From the NCBI RefSeq assembly GCF_013394165.1, contig NZ_CP041330.1, forward strand, positions 434,001 to 498,000: DNA of 64,000 nt, given 5' to 3'. The stretch is from Pseudoalteromonas sp. Scap06 (GTDB lineage: Bacteria; Pseudomonadota; Gammaproteobacteria; Enterobacterales; Alteromonadaceae). Of this stretch, positions 48,447 to 57,421 are shown piece by piece (position 1 is the stretch's first letter; every line of letters starts with the position of its first letter). Position numbers and translations under genes: made by a program. The notes below the pieces were generated by a model that searched no databases, was not told the DNA's origin, and saw nothing but the letters and a program-made list of their open reading frames with translations.

Positions 48447-49496
48447 ATGAAAGTGCTTATTTTATCTAACATGTCTTTTAAACAGTCGGCTCCTATGCAA
48501 GGTGTTTTTGTTGATAACCAAGTTGATAGGTTGAACAAAAAAGACTTAGACTTAGATTATTGTAAAATGAAATGGAATACAGATAGCTTTTTGTGTAGGG
48601 CTTTAAAGTATCCTGCTTTTCTAATGCAGTTTATTTTTCAATGTGTGCTTCGTTTTAAATGTTATGACGTGATTCACGTTCATTATTACTTTCCTACTAT
48701 TATACTTGCCGCCGTTTATAAGTTTTTTCGTAATCGCGATGTTAAAATAATTGTTACCTGCCATGGGAGTGATATTTATTTATATGATCCTCCTCGTTAT
48801 TTATATCGAACGCTATCTAATGTAGTTAACCATTGGATTTTCACCTCTGAACAATTACATAAAAAGTTTTATCGCCCAGTAAGCTCTTATTCAATACTAT
48901 GTGCAGGTTACAACGATAACATTTTTTATACTAAAAATAAGCAATTGGCAAAGAAGTATGATTTTCTTCAGGTTTGTAGTTTAGATAAAAATAAAGGTAT
49001 AGATCGCTTTCTATCTTTAGTTGCAATGATGCCTGAGCAGCAGTTTGCATTAGTTGGTGAAGGGCCTATGAAACAGGAGGTGCTCGCCGCCCAAGCGCAA
49101 TTTTCAAACTTTAGCTATCTTGGAAAAAAAAATCCTGAAGAGTTAGTCGATATCATCTATCAAGCGAAATTCATACTCTCCTTATCAAGAAATGAATCTT
49201 TTGGTTTAACACTTAGTGAGGCCCAAGCCTGCGGTATACCAGTAATTGCAACCTCTACAGATGGATCAAAAGCCCAAATCGATGATGTTAGCCGTTTCAT
49301 TGAACAAAAGAATATCTCAGAAGAGCAGCTTTTAGCTAACCTCAAGGATTCAATGACTTTTAACTTAGAGCTCCCATCAAAACAGTATGATTATTTAAGT
49401 GTTACTGTTAGCAAAAAAGCTGAATCATTCTCTTTGACACGTGTTATTGAGCAAATTGTTACTATTTACAATGCAGCATTTAAAGGTAACTTATGA
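48447..49496 (+). CDS. GT4-family glycosyltransferase
   Basis: The 349-aa GT-B enzyme has an N-terminal acceptor half and a C-terminal half with LVGEGPMKQEV and SRNESFGLTLSEAQACGIPV. The latter holds the E-x7-E motif of retaining GT4 enzymes. The donor sugar is unknown. It starts directly after the GT26 stop and overlaps the next gene by 4 bp. Confidence 0.87.
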   Translation: MKVLILSNMSFKQSAPMQGVFVDNQVDRLNKKDLDLDYCKMKWNTDSFLCRALKYPAFLMQFIFQCVLRFKCYDVIHVHYYFPTIILAAVYKFFRNRDVKIIVTCHGSDIYLYDPPRYLYRTLSNVVNHWIFTSEQLHKKFYRPVSSYSILCAGYNDNIFYTKNKQLAKKYDFLQVCSLDKNKGIDRFLSLVAMMPEQQFALVGEGPMKQEVLAAQAQFSNFSYLGKKNPEELVDIIYQAKFILSLSRNESFGLTLSEAQACGIPVIATSTDGSKAQIDDVSRFIEQKNISEEQLLANLKDSMTFNLELPSKQYDYLSVTVSKKAESFSLTRVIEQIVTIYNAAFKGNL

Positions 49497-51541
49497 TTAA
49501 AGAGAGCCTGAGTGTTGGTATTTATATGCCAACCAAAAACCGCGTTGAGCTATTAAAAAAAGCGGTTAGTTCTGTACTGTCGCAAACATACCCTAATTTT
49601 AAGTTACTTATTATTGATGATGGTTCAAGTGATGGAACACACGAATATTTGAAGACGATTTCAGATCCTAGAGTCTCATTTATTCGAAACGAAATTTCAG
49701 AAAAAGCATGTAAAGCACGAAATAAAGCCATTAAAGCACTTGATACAGATTTAGTAACAGGGCTAGATGATGATGACGTGTTTTTACCTGAGCGTTTAGA
49801 ATGTTTAGTAAAAGCTTATGACCCTAAGTATTCTTTTGTTTGCAGTGGTTATTTTTGGGATTATGGAGCCCATAAAAAGTCTTTATTTAATAAAGAAAAG
49901 GTAATCTCTTTGTCTGCTGCACTCGATCTTAATCAGTGCTCAAATCAGATTTTAGTAAGTCGTGAGCGTGTGCTTGAGGTGGGAGGGTTTGACCCTGACC
50001 TGCCAGCATTGCAAGATCATGACTTATGGGTTCGATTAATCGCTAAATATGGCGATGCTTATAGAATAGGTAAAGAGCTATACATAGTTAACGATGATCA
50101 AGAACTTGAAAGAATCTCTTCAGTTAATAATAAGCTGCGCGCAATTGACCTGTTTGAAGCTAAACATAAAAAAATAATGAGTGTGCGAAATAAGGAAAAC
50201 TTTGCTTTTTATCGTAAAAAGATAATGGGTGAAAAAGTGTCTTTTATGGAGCTACTTAGCTCAAGTAAGCATGGTTTATTTACCATTAAGGCAAGGCATA
50301 CCTTAGCGCAATCATTATCAAAGTTAGCCAAATATCGTTTGGATTATATGCATAATAAGAAAGTTGACCAACCACTGGTTAACTGGTTATTAAATGTATT
50401 CGTTCCTTTATTGGCTACGGGTGGGCCAGGGGCATCTCGCGTTATTTTATTGTCATCCTGTATTTATTTTTTAGGTGCTATGGATACAGCTTCGTTTGGT
50501 AGCGATTTTTTTATCTTAATGCTGCTAAATACGATGTTTAGCCAAAGCTTTGGGTTTTTTATTTTAAAGCAAGACTATAGAGACTCTTTTACGAGTATAT
50601 CTAAACAATCGTTAAGTGGATTGATTTGTGGGTTATGTATTCTAAGTGGTTTATTTTGGATGGGTGTCATAACCAATCTGCTCTACTGCATACCACTATT
50701 TGTTGTATTGCATTTTTATTACCTATTTAGATTTAACCGTGTTGCAAAACAAGGTTTTTTTCTACTCGCTATGGCTGAGTGCTTAATATCTATTATTTGT
50801 TTAGTGGCACCTGTTCTTATAAGTAGTGATTCAAGTGTTAAGTTTGATGCACCCTACATTATTTACTTAGTCGCTCTGTTATCAGGTTTGTTTTTTATTG
50901 CTCTTTTCGATTGGCAAAGCCTAAAAGCAAAAGCAACGGAAAAAATCCCAAATAGAAAAGTATTTAATATTGCAATATCAACCACTGCCAGTGTTTTTGC
51001 TTTATTTTGTTTTCCTTATACAGCAAAACTAATTTTTGAACCTGAGGTTGCGTCATATGTGGCTTTAACTATTTCATGTTTTTCTATAGCTATGCTAATT
51101 CCAAGGACTCAAGCTAATAAAAATATGCCTTTATTGGGAAGCCATAATCTTTCTCTTGATAATATAGTCATAGTAAATAATAAATATTGCAAGTTGATTT
51201 TAGTAAGCTGCTTGGCTAGCTCAGTTATTTCGTTTATGTATCTTTATATATTGGGTGCTCCCAAGGTGACAGCATTTATGGCATCAATTGCAATTACATC
51301 TATTTTTATATCTTCACAGTATGGCTTTATTTTTCTAACGTCTTTAAGCTTGCGTGGAAAAGAAGATATTGTTGCTAAGCTCAACCTGCTAGTATTGGGC
51401 GCAACGCTGATAGCAATTAGTTTATTGGTATTTAAAGTTGTGAATTTAAACTCAATTGCCTATTTGTTGCCATTTATTTGTATTGTATTCGCCTATAGAA
51501 ATATGAGAGCAAAACAAGCTGTGGCACAATTCATACCATAG
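49493..51541 (+). CDS. Fusion of GT2 glycosyltransferase and polytopic membrane domain
   Basis: In this 682-aa protein, residues 1-250 form a GT2 domain: IYMPTKNRVELLKKAVSSVL, LLIIDDGSSDGT, the DxD-type LDDDD near 92-96 and LQDHDLWVR near 178. Residues 300-680 hold about 10-12 membrane helices without any GT motif, resembling a Wzx-like flippase or a transporter. Such a fusion would couple a sugar-transfer step with membrane export. The 3' end was duplicated at 56393 (see findings). No frameshift separates the two halves. Confidence 0.75.
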   Translation: MIKESLSVGIYMPTKNRVELLKKAVSSVLSQTYPNFKLLIIDDGSSDGTHEYLKTISDPRVSFIRNEISEKACKARNKAIKALDTDLVTGLDDDDVFLPERLECLVKAYDPKYSFVCSGYFWDYGAHKKSLFNKEKVISLSAALDLNQCSNQILVSRERVLEVGGFDPDLPALQDHDLWVRLIAKYGDAYRIGKELYIVNDDQELERISSVNNKLRAIDLFEAKHKKIMSVRNKENFAFYRKKIMGEKVSFMELLSSSKHGLFTIKARHTLAQSLSKLAKYRLDYMHNKKVDQPLVNWLLNVFVPLLATGGPGASRVILLSSCIYFLGAMDTASFGSDFFILMLLNTMFSQSFGFFILKQDYRDSFTSISKQSLSGLICGLCILSGLFWMGVITNLLYCIPLFVVLHFYYLFRFNRVAKQGFFLLAMAECLISIICLVAPVLISSDSSVKFDAPYIIYLVALLSGLFFIALFDWQSLKAKATEKIPNRKVFNIAISTTASVFALFCFPYTAKLIFEPEVASYVALTISCFSIAMLIPRTQANKNMPLLGSHNLSLDNIVIVNNKYCKLILVSCLASSVISFMYLYILGAPKVTAFMASIAITSIFISSQYGFIFLTSLSLRGKEDIVAKLNLLVLGATLIAISLLVFKVVNLNSIAYLLPFICIVFAYRNMRAKQAVAQFIP

Positions 51542-51573
51542 GTGTATTAAATAATGATTAAGAGTAGTGTGTA

Positions 51574-52542
51574 ATGACAGATGTCAAAATTAATGTTGAA
51601 AAAGCTAAAGATAACCTTTCTGTAGGAAAGCTTGTGAATAGTAAAAATAGTGATTTTTTTGCGTTTGTTGATTTAATCAAACAAAATTTTTTAAGTGTTT
51701 TGATTATAACATTTGTATTTGGGTTGGGCTCTATTGCTTATTCATTAAGCTTATCTAATGAATACCGTTCGTTTTCAAAAATTGCTGCGGTTAGTGAAGA
51801 TAAAACCTCAGGTTTAGGGGCTTTAGCTAGTCAGTTTGGTGGTTTAGCGAGTATGGCAGGTGTTTCCATCGGTGGTGGTGGAGATGTTAACGTTATTACA
51901 GAAACATTAGAATCTCGGGATTTCATTAAGCTCTTTATCGACCAACAAAAAATTGCTGTTCCATTATTTGCCGCCAAAGACTGGGATAGAGAGACTAACA
52001 CGTTAATTATTGACGAGGATATTTACGATGAGTCAAATAAGAAGTGGGTCAGAGAGGTAGAACCCTACCAATCACAAAAACCTTCATCAGAAGAGCTATT
52101 TTTAAAGTTCAAAGAGGTAATGAGTTTTTCTAAAAATAAGAAAACTGATTTGTTAACTATATCAATTACTTTCTATTCACCAGAAATCTCTAAGCAATGG
52201 GTAGAATCTTTATTAGTAACTTTAAGTGAATACCTTCGTAATAAAGAGCGTTTGGATGCTGAACAAAGTATTGAATTTATAGAAAGTCAATATACTAATT
52301 TAAATAATAGTGAATTAAGAGTGACATTATCTCAGCTGCTTCAAGAGCAATATCAAAAATTAACCCTAGTTAATATAAAAAAGAATTTTGGTTTTGAAGT
52401 TAGGGATAGTGCATTTTTGCCAGAGGAAAAATCTGGGCCCAAAAGAGTACTTATTGTTCTAGGAATTACTTTCATAGGTGGAGTAATTGCATTGTTTTTT
52501 ATTTTCTTTAAAACATATTTAAGAATGCGCACTAATGATTGA
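51574..52542 (+). CDS. Wzz-type chain-length determinant, copy 1
   Basis: The 322 aa have membrane helices at about 39-60 and 290-312 flanking a periplasmic domain, the layout of Wzz polysaccharide co-polymerases that set chain length. EYRSFSKIAAV after helix 1 and PKRVLIVLGITFIGGVI at the C-terminal helix (with the typical Pro-rich lead-in) support this. It is paralogous to the gene at 56489. It overlaps the polymerase gene by 8 bp. Confidence 0.85.
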   Translation: MTDVKINVEKAKDNLSVGKLVNSKNSDFFAFVDLIKQNFLSVLIITFVFGLGSIAYSLSLSNEYRSFSKIAAVSEDKTSGLGALASQFGGLASMAGVSIGGGGDVNVITETLESRDFIKLFIDQQKIAVPLFAAKDWDRETNTLIIDEDIYDESNKKWVREVEPYQSQKPSSEELFLKFKEVMSFSKNKKTDLLTISITFYSPEISKQWVESLLVTLSEYLRNKERLDAEQSIEFIESQYTNLNNSELRVTLSQLLQEQYQKLTLVNIKKNFGFEVRDSAFLPEEKSGPKRVLIVLGITFIGGVIALFFIFFKTYLRMRTND

Positions 52543-53743
52543 AAAGTGTTCAGCATTAGCAGTAATGCTCGTTTTAATTTTTACTATGATCAAACAAAAC
52601 AGGTTGGTGCAAGTTTACGTATCCTGCTTTGCCGTTTATTTCTTCTTGGGCTGGGTTTTTGCTAAACATGTTGGCCTATGGCAATTAACTTTTTATTCGC
52701 TTTCGGTAGTATCACTGCTGACAGGTGTGATTCTAAGTCGCTTATTTATTTCGATAAATGAAAATCAAAACCAACCGCAACGAGAATCTATTCATATTCC
52801 GTCAGAGGGTGTGAGCTTTAACCCTATAGTAAACTTTACGCTTATACTGCTTGTTGTTGTTTCATTAGTGAGCTATGTAGTACTTATCGTTATGCATGGT
52901 GTACCTGTTTTAAATATTTCTGACAGAAAAGATGTGTCAGGTTTTTTTACATATCTAATCGGTCTTATTTGGATTTTATATCCATTTATGTATGTGTGGC
53001 TTTCTAAAAAAAAACTGCTGTACTTTACCGCTCTTGCCAGTATCATCATGTTAACTATGGGTTATAGAACTCCTTTAGTAGTTACTATTTTGATGTTTGT
53101 TTTTCTAAATGTAAAATACAACCGATTCTATATTTCTAAAAAAACAAAGGCATTTGGTTCTATTATACTCTTATCAATAATGACCTTATATCCTTTACTC
53201 CGATTTCAAGATGATCCTGAAGCTATCATTAAACTTTTAGCCAATTTAGACATGCCTCCAGAGCTATTTATTTTTGCACCATTTATTTTAGTCTTTGCCG
53301 AGGGTTCTATTGTTATAAAAGGTATAAACGCTATTTTACCCGATATCGGGCTTCAATATGGTCAGTTCACTCTAGCTGGATTCTCGACAATATTACCAGG
53401 GGAGCAAACTCATAGTAGGACTTTGTTGTCTTATTGGTTAGGACGTACAAACTGGCAAGAGTCTACAACTACCTCCTCGATATTGGGTCAATTTTATTTA
53501 GAATTTGGAACATATGGTGCGTACATTCTAAGTTTTTTTGTTGGTGTATTTATTACATTAGGAAGTCATCGTTTCTTGACTCGAAATAGGCCTATTGAGA
53601 GTGCTCCATTTTTAATTTGTTTTATACTGTTAACAATATCTATACACACAGGTATGCTAGACCCTTTAGTGTTGTATGTGTTGTTTATATATATAACAAT
53701 GATAATTATAAAAAAAATGGGCGATGTGATTTTTAAAAAATAA
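52535..53743 (+). CDS. Wzy-type O-polysaccharide polymerase, copy 1
   Basis: The 402 aa have about 10-12 membrane helices and a large loop near 235-315 that contains QTHSRTLLSYWLGR and SILGQFYLEFGTYGA. These features resemble O-antigen polymerases, which join repeat units in the periplasm. Its start lies inside the wzz-1 end, so the two are translationally coupled. Wzy proteins are very diverse; the call rests on topology and pairing with wzz. Confidence 0.8.
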   Translation: MIEKCSALAVMLVLIFTMIKQNRLVQVYVSCFAVYFFLGWVFAKHVGLWQLTFYSLSVVSLLTGVILSRLFISINENQNQPQRESIHIPSEGVSFNPIVNFTLILLVVVSLVSYVVLIVMHGVPVLNISDRKDVSGFFTYLIGLIWILYPFMYVWLSKKKLLYFTALASIIMLTMGYRTPLVVTILMFVFLNVKYNRFYISKKTKAFGSIILLSIMTLYPLLRFQDDPEAIIKLLANLDMPPELFIFAPFILVFAEGSIVIKGINAILPDIGLQYGQFTLAGFSTILPGEQTHSRTLLSYWLGRTNWQESTTTSSILGQFYLEFGTYGAYILSFFVGVFITLGSHRFLTRNRPIESAPFLICFILLTISIHTGMLDPLVLYVLFIYITMIIIKKMGDVIFKK

Positions 53744-53753
53744 GGATTTATGG

Positions 53754-56171
53754 ATGAGAAACCTATTAATGGAAAAAATCTTTTTTATAGTGTTTATTTC
53801 AAGCTTTCTTTTTGCATGCAATGATAATTCAGGGAGTGGAAGTACCGATAATGAAGCTGATGAAGTCAATATTAAAATTGCTCAAGATAATTTTAATATA
53901 AAAACAAATTCAAAATCTAAACTAAATGTTCTGTCTAATGATGAAAACCTACCAGTAATTTATCAGATGTCGGTAGATGAGCGCTCAAACGAAGGCGCAA
54001 AATTAACTATTGAGCAAAATAATATTGTTTACACCTCAGAAAACTCTTTTACAGGAGCTGATTTTTTTGAATATCACGTAACCATCGGTGACGATGTTTT
54101 AAGTGCACGCGTTGATGTTCTCGTTGAACCTGTAAATATCGTAAAGATAGAGCAGAGTTCTGACATAGCCATTGAAGGTGAAACAATAACTTTAAAGGTC
54201 GAATTTGATTCAATTATTTCACAAGAGCCTGAAATTGAGGTGTCCAATATAGCTCCAGCTTCAATTGATATTGAAAAGCTGAGTTCTACTTTTCATGGAA
54301 ACCACGTTATTTATAAATTTAAAGTGTTTGATGAAGAAGACTTTCTGAGAGGGGAAAGCTTAAAATTTAACTTTTTATTACCGACTTGGCTTGAGGGAAA
54401 TAGTTTAATTAATTTTAACTATTATTCAAAACCAGAGATGGCTAAGCTAAATTGGCCTCAACGCTCTATATTTACTCGAGATTCATTAAAAGAGCTGCTA
54501 ATAACAAAAAATGAAATTGACTTTTATTGGTTGAACTTTGGTTCATGGGAGGTTCCTGAAGACCCAACTTGGCATGAAAACCCAGTAGATAATGTCAGTT
54601 GGCAACTTTTTTATCATAGCTTAGGTTGGCTAACTACATATGGAGAAGTTTACAAAGATACTAATGAACAAGTGTGGCTAGATAAAATAAGCACTTATTT
54701 AATAGACTATAACTCTACGTACCCTTACATTGAAAACGCGTTACCCTCAGTTGCATACAGAGAAGATGCTGTAGCTTTAAGAGTAAACCACTTACTGTAT
54801 TTTTATTTAAATTTTTTTGAAGTGTTTAACAAGGACACACAAGTTGCATTATTAAACTTATTAGATAAAGACTGGGAAATGCTACAGTTTTATATAAATG
54901 ATCCTATTTACGATGATGAAAATCATGGTTTGATTCAAGCCAAATCTGCATTAAATCTATTTAGTGTTTTCGCCTATAAATCAAAAGCAGAAGAATTATT
55001 CAATACAACGATTTCGAGACTGCAAAATGCATCAAAATTGATGTTTGATGAGCAAAGTGGACAGAGCGTGGAGCAAGCATTTGAATATCACTTTACTGGT
55101 ATATCAATGTTACTTGAAGCAAAAATACAGTTAGATAACTTGCAAATTTCTTCACCCAATATTTTAGTGAAAACTTTATCAAAAGCAATTTCTAAAGGTC
55201 CTTATTTATTAAATGAAGATGGGACATCTCCTGCAATAGGTGACTCTTATAACAATAAATATTGGTTAGGTTATTTGAAAGGGTATTATGCACACTTTAA
55301 AGTGCGAATTCCTGAATTTGAAGCTTTTTTGGAGCGAGGGCAAATAGCTTTAGATGCATTAAATGTTAGTGAGGTTGAAGGTTTAGTAATAGCTAAAAGT
55401 GATAGTCCTAAAGGTGCGAGTAAAGTGTATTTTGACGCAGGACCTATCAGGATTGTCCATGGGCACTTTGATAATTTGAATATTGTTTATAATTTACATG
55501 GCGAAAATGTTTTGGTCGATTCTGGTGGCCCTTTTTCTTATAACAATCCAGGAAGACGAAATTTTTGGTCTTTATCAAATCACAATACTTTAGTTCTCGA
55601 TGAGTTAGAATCTAATTTGCAATCAGCGCAATTAAATCAAGCTGAGCAACAGGGGAACTTACTCCTATTTGCAGGGAATCAGCCTATATCAAATACTCAA
55701 AAACATAGTAGGGCAATTGCGTTTAGTACAAATGAAAATCCTACGCTAGTTGTTATTGACAATGCAGTTGGCGCAAAAAAATATGAAGAAAACTGGCACT
55801 ATGCCCACAGTAGTAATATTTATATGGAGTCTGATACTGAAACAAAAATAGCTCTTAAAAGTGGGAAAACAGTTTTTCAAAAAAGATGGTCTACGAGCTC
55901 ACCAACGTGCAAAATTGAAAAGGGTGAATTTGATGAAACAGGCACTCCCCTCCAGGGCTGGATCACTGAAGGATATAATACAGGTGTGGAAGCACCAGTT
56001 AAGGAGTGTATCACTCTATCAAATAGCTACTATACTGTTAATGTTTTCTCATTGGATAAAGAGCTTAAAATAGAGTTAAAAGATGTTAGTGAAAATACAG
56101 TTAAGATAACGGCCGGAGAAATAAAAATAATTTATGATAAAGTGAATAATATATTATCAATAACTCAATAA
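53754..56171 (+). CDS. Lipoprotein polysaccharide lyase, heparinase II/III-like
   Basis: The 805-aa precursor has a lipobox (FLFAC, C22). An Ig/cadherin-like domain (about 35-125) ends in SFTGADFFEYHVTIGDD. An alpha-helical toroid (about 220-490) contains DENHGLIQAKSALN, where the family has catalytic Asn-His. The C-terminal heparinase II/III beta domain (about 540-800) has LVDSGGPFSYN and SNHNTLVLDE. It would cut uronate-containing glycans at the cell surface. Because wecC and ugd in this locus make uronic acids, the lyase may trim the locus's own polymer, as lyases in alginate and EPS operons do. Confidence 0.8.
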   Translation: MRNLLMEKIFFIVFISSFLFACNDNSGSGSTDNEADEVNIKIAQDNFNIKTNSKSKLNVLSNDENLPVIYQMSVDERSNEGAKLTIEQNNIVYTSENSFTGADFFEYHVTIGDDVLSARVDVLVEPVNIVKIEQSSDIAIEGETITLKVEFDSIISQEPEIEVSNIAPASIDIEKLSSTFHGNHVIYKFKVFDEEDFLRGESLKFNFLLPTWLEGNSLINFNYYSKPEMAKLNWPQRSIFTRDSLKELLITKNEIDFYWLNFGSWEVPEDPTWHENPVDNVSWQLFYHSLGWLTTYGEVYKDTNEQVWLDKISTYLIDYNSTYPYIENALPSVAYREDAVALRVNHLLYFYLNFFEVFNKDTQVALLNLLDKDWEMLQFYINDPIYDDENHGLIQAKSALNLFSVFAYKSKAEELFNTTISRLQNASKLMFDEQSGQSVEQAFEYHFTGISMLLEAKIQLDNLQISSPNILVKTLSKAISKGPYLLNEDGTSPAIGDSYNNKYWLGYLKGYYAHFKVRIPEFEAFLERGQIALDALNVSEVEGLVIAKSDSPKGASKVYFDAGPIRIVHGHFDNLNIVYNLHGENVLVDSGGPFSYNNPGRRNFWSLSNHNTLVLDELESNLQSAQLNQAEQQGNLLLFAGNQPISNTQKHSRAIAFSTNENPTLVVIDNAVGAKKYEENWHYAHSSNIYMESDTETKIALKSGKTVFQKRWSTSSPTCKIEKGEFDETGTPLQGWITEGYNTGVEAPVKECITLSNSYYTVNVFSLDKELKIELKDVSENTVKITAGEIKIIYDKVNNILSITQ

Positions 56172-56229
56172 CGGCCATAGTTTTTTTATCGAAAATATAA
56201 ACATAAGTTTTTAATATATTGTAAGTTTT

Positions 56230-56268
56230 AGCCTAAGTTCAAATAACAATCTGAGCTTAGGCTTTTTT
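56230..56268 (+). terminator. Terminator after the polysaccharide lyase
   Basis: AGCCTAAG (56230-56237) pairs with CTTAGGCT (56256-56263) across an 18-base loop, and TTTTTT follows. It ends the first transcription unit; the genes from 56489 on would need their own promoter. A TATACT at 56369-56374 is a possible -10. Confidence 0.7.
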
Positions 56269-56392
56269 ATGAGTAAATATTTCATAATGCAAACGAGATG
56301 AGGAGTGAACTCTTTTTTTGATGATATTACTTGCATATTAATTTTGGCATTTAATTCTATAGTTAGGTTATACTGCCCAGCAATTTACCAGT

Positions 56393-56488
56393 TTGTATTG
56401 CATTCGTTTATAGAAATATCAAAGCAAAACGAGCTGTGTCATAATTCATGCCATAGGTGTATTAAAGAATGATTAAGAGTAGTGTGAA
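56393..56488 (+). pseudogene. Remnant of the 3' end of the GT2-fusion gene
   Basis: This stretch aligns base for base with 51478-51573, the last codons of the GT2-membrane gene and the spacer before wzz-1. It reads IAFVYRNIKAKRAVS-stop, against IVFAYRNMRAKQAVAQFIP-stop in the intact gene. It is a relic of duplication and has no start of its own. The similarity continues into wzz-2. Confidence 0.85.
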
Positions 56489-57421
56489 ATGACGGATGTT
56501 AAAGTTAATGTAGTAAAAGCTGAATATAATGATTTTTTTGAAATTGTTATAGGTTCAATCTTAAAGTATAAAGTTTTTAACATATTGTTTGTTTTATCAA
56601 TTGCTATTTTTAGTGTTTTTTTCGCACTTTCGATACCAAACCAATATCGCAGTGAATCTTTACTAACCTCTACAGAGTCATCTGGTGGAGGCGTTGCTGG
56701 TATGCTCGGTCAATTGAGTGGTGTTGCTTCATTAGCTGGTATTAGCTTAGGCGGAGGTGATGAAAAAGCGGTTTTTCATTTAGAAGAAAAATTAAAGTCT
56801 AGAGACTTTTTAATCCCTTTCCTGAAAAAGCATAATATTAAAATCCCTCTTTTTGCTGCTGAAGATTGGACACAAAGTTCGAATACGCTTGTTTATGATA
56901 GTTCTATATATGATTTTAATAATAATAAATGGCTTCGAGATGTAGATTATCCTCTATTACCAGAACCGACAAATGAAGAAGCATATAAGAAGTTTAGAGA
57001 AATATTTAAGGTGAGTTTCGATAGAAAAAAAGCGGTTTTTAAACTGTCTGTTGACTTTTATAGTCCTGAAATTGCAAAGCAATGGCTATCTTTACTCATT
57101 GAAGAGTTTAATGAGTTCGAAAGAGAGCTTCAATTGCTAGAAGTAAACAATAATTTAAAGTTTTTAAATGGGTATTTGCAACAAGCAGAATATACGGAAG
57201 TAAGAGCTTCTTTGTATGATTTAATAGAAGATCAATTAAAAAAGATGATGGTATCAAAAACCAAAAAAGACTTTGCATTAAATGTTATTCAAGCACCTTA
57301 TATACCAGAAGAAAAGCAAAGCCCCAAACGAGCTCTCATATGTTTAGGAATAACATTTTTAGGTGTGTGTATTGCATTACTAATTTCTATTATTAGGTTT
57401 GTGAATGCCAGGAATAAATAA
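56489..57421 (+). CDS. Wzz-type chain-length determinant, copy 2
   Basis: The 310 aa have the same layout as copy 1: membrane helices at about 32-52 and 285-303, QYRSESLLTS after the first, and PKRALICLGITFLGVCIALL at the end. Shared segments such as PLFAA-x-DW, NTL-x-x-D-x-x-IYD and FYSPEI-x-KQW show the two are paralogues. Copy 2 is 12 residues shorter. It overlaps the next gene by one base. Confidence 0.85.
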   Translation: MTDVKVNVVKAEYNDFFEIVIGSILKYKVFNILFVLSIAIFSVFFALSIPNQYRSESLLTSTESSGGGVAGMLGQLSGVASLAGISLGGGDEKAVFHLEEKLKSRDFLIPFLKKHNIKIPLFAAEDWTQSSNTLVYDSSIYDFNNNKWLRDVDYPLLPEPTNEEAYKKFREIFKVSFDRKKAVFKLSVDFYSPEIAKQWLSLLIEEFNEFERELQLLEVNNNLKFLNGYLQQAEYTEVRASLYDLIEDQLKKMMVSKTKKDFALNVIQAPYIPEEKQSPKRALICLGITFLGVCIALLISIIRFVNARNK

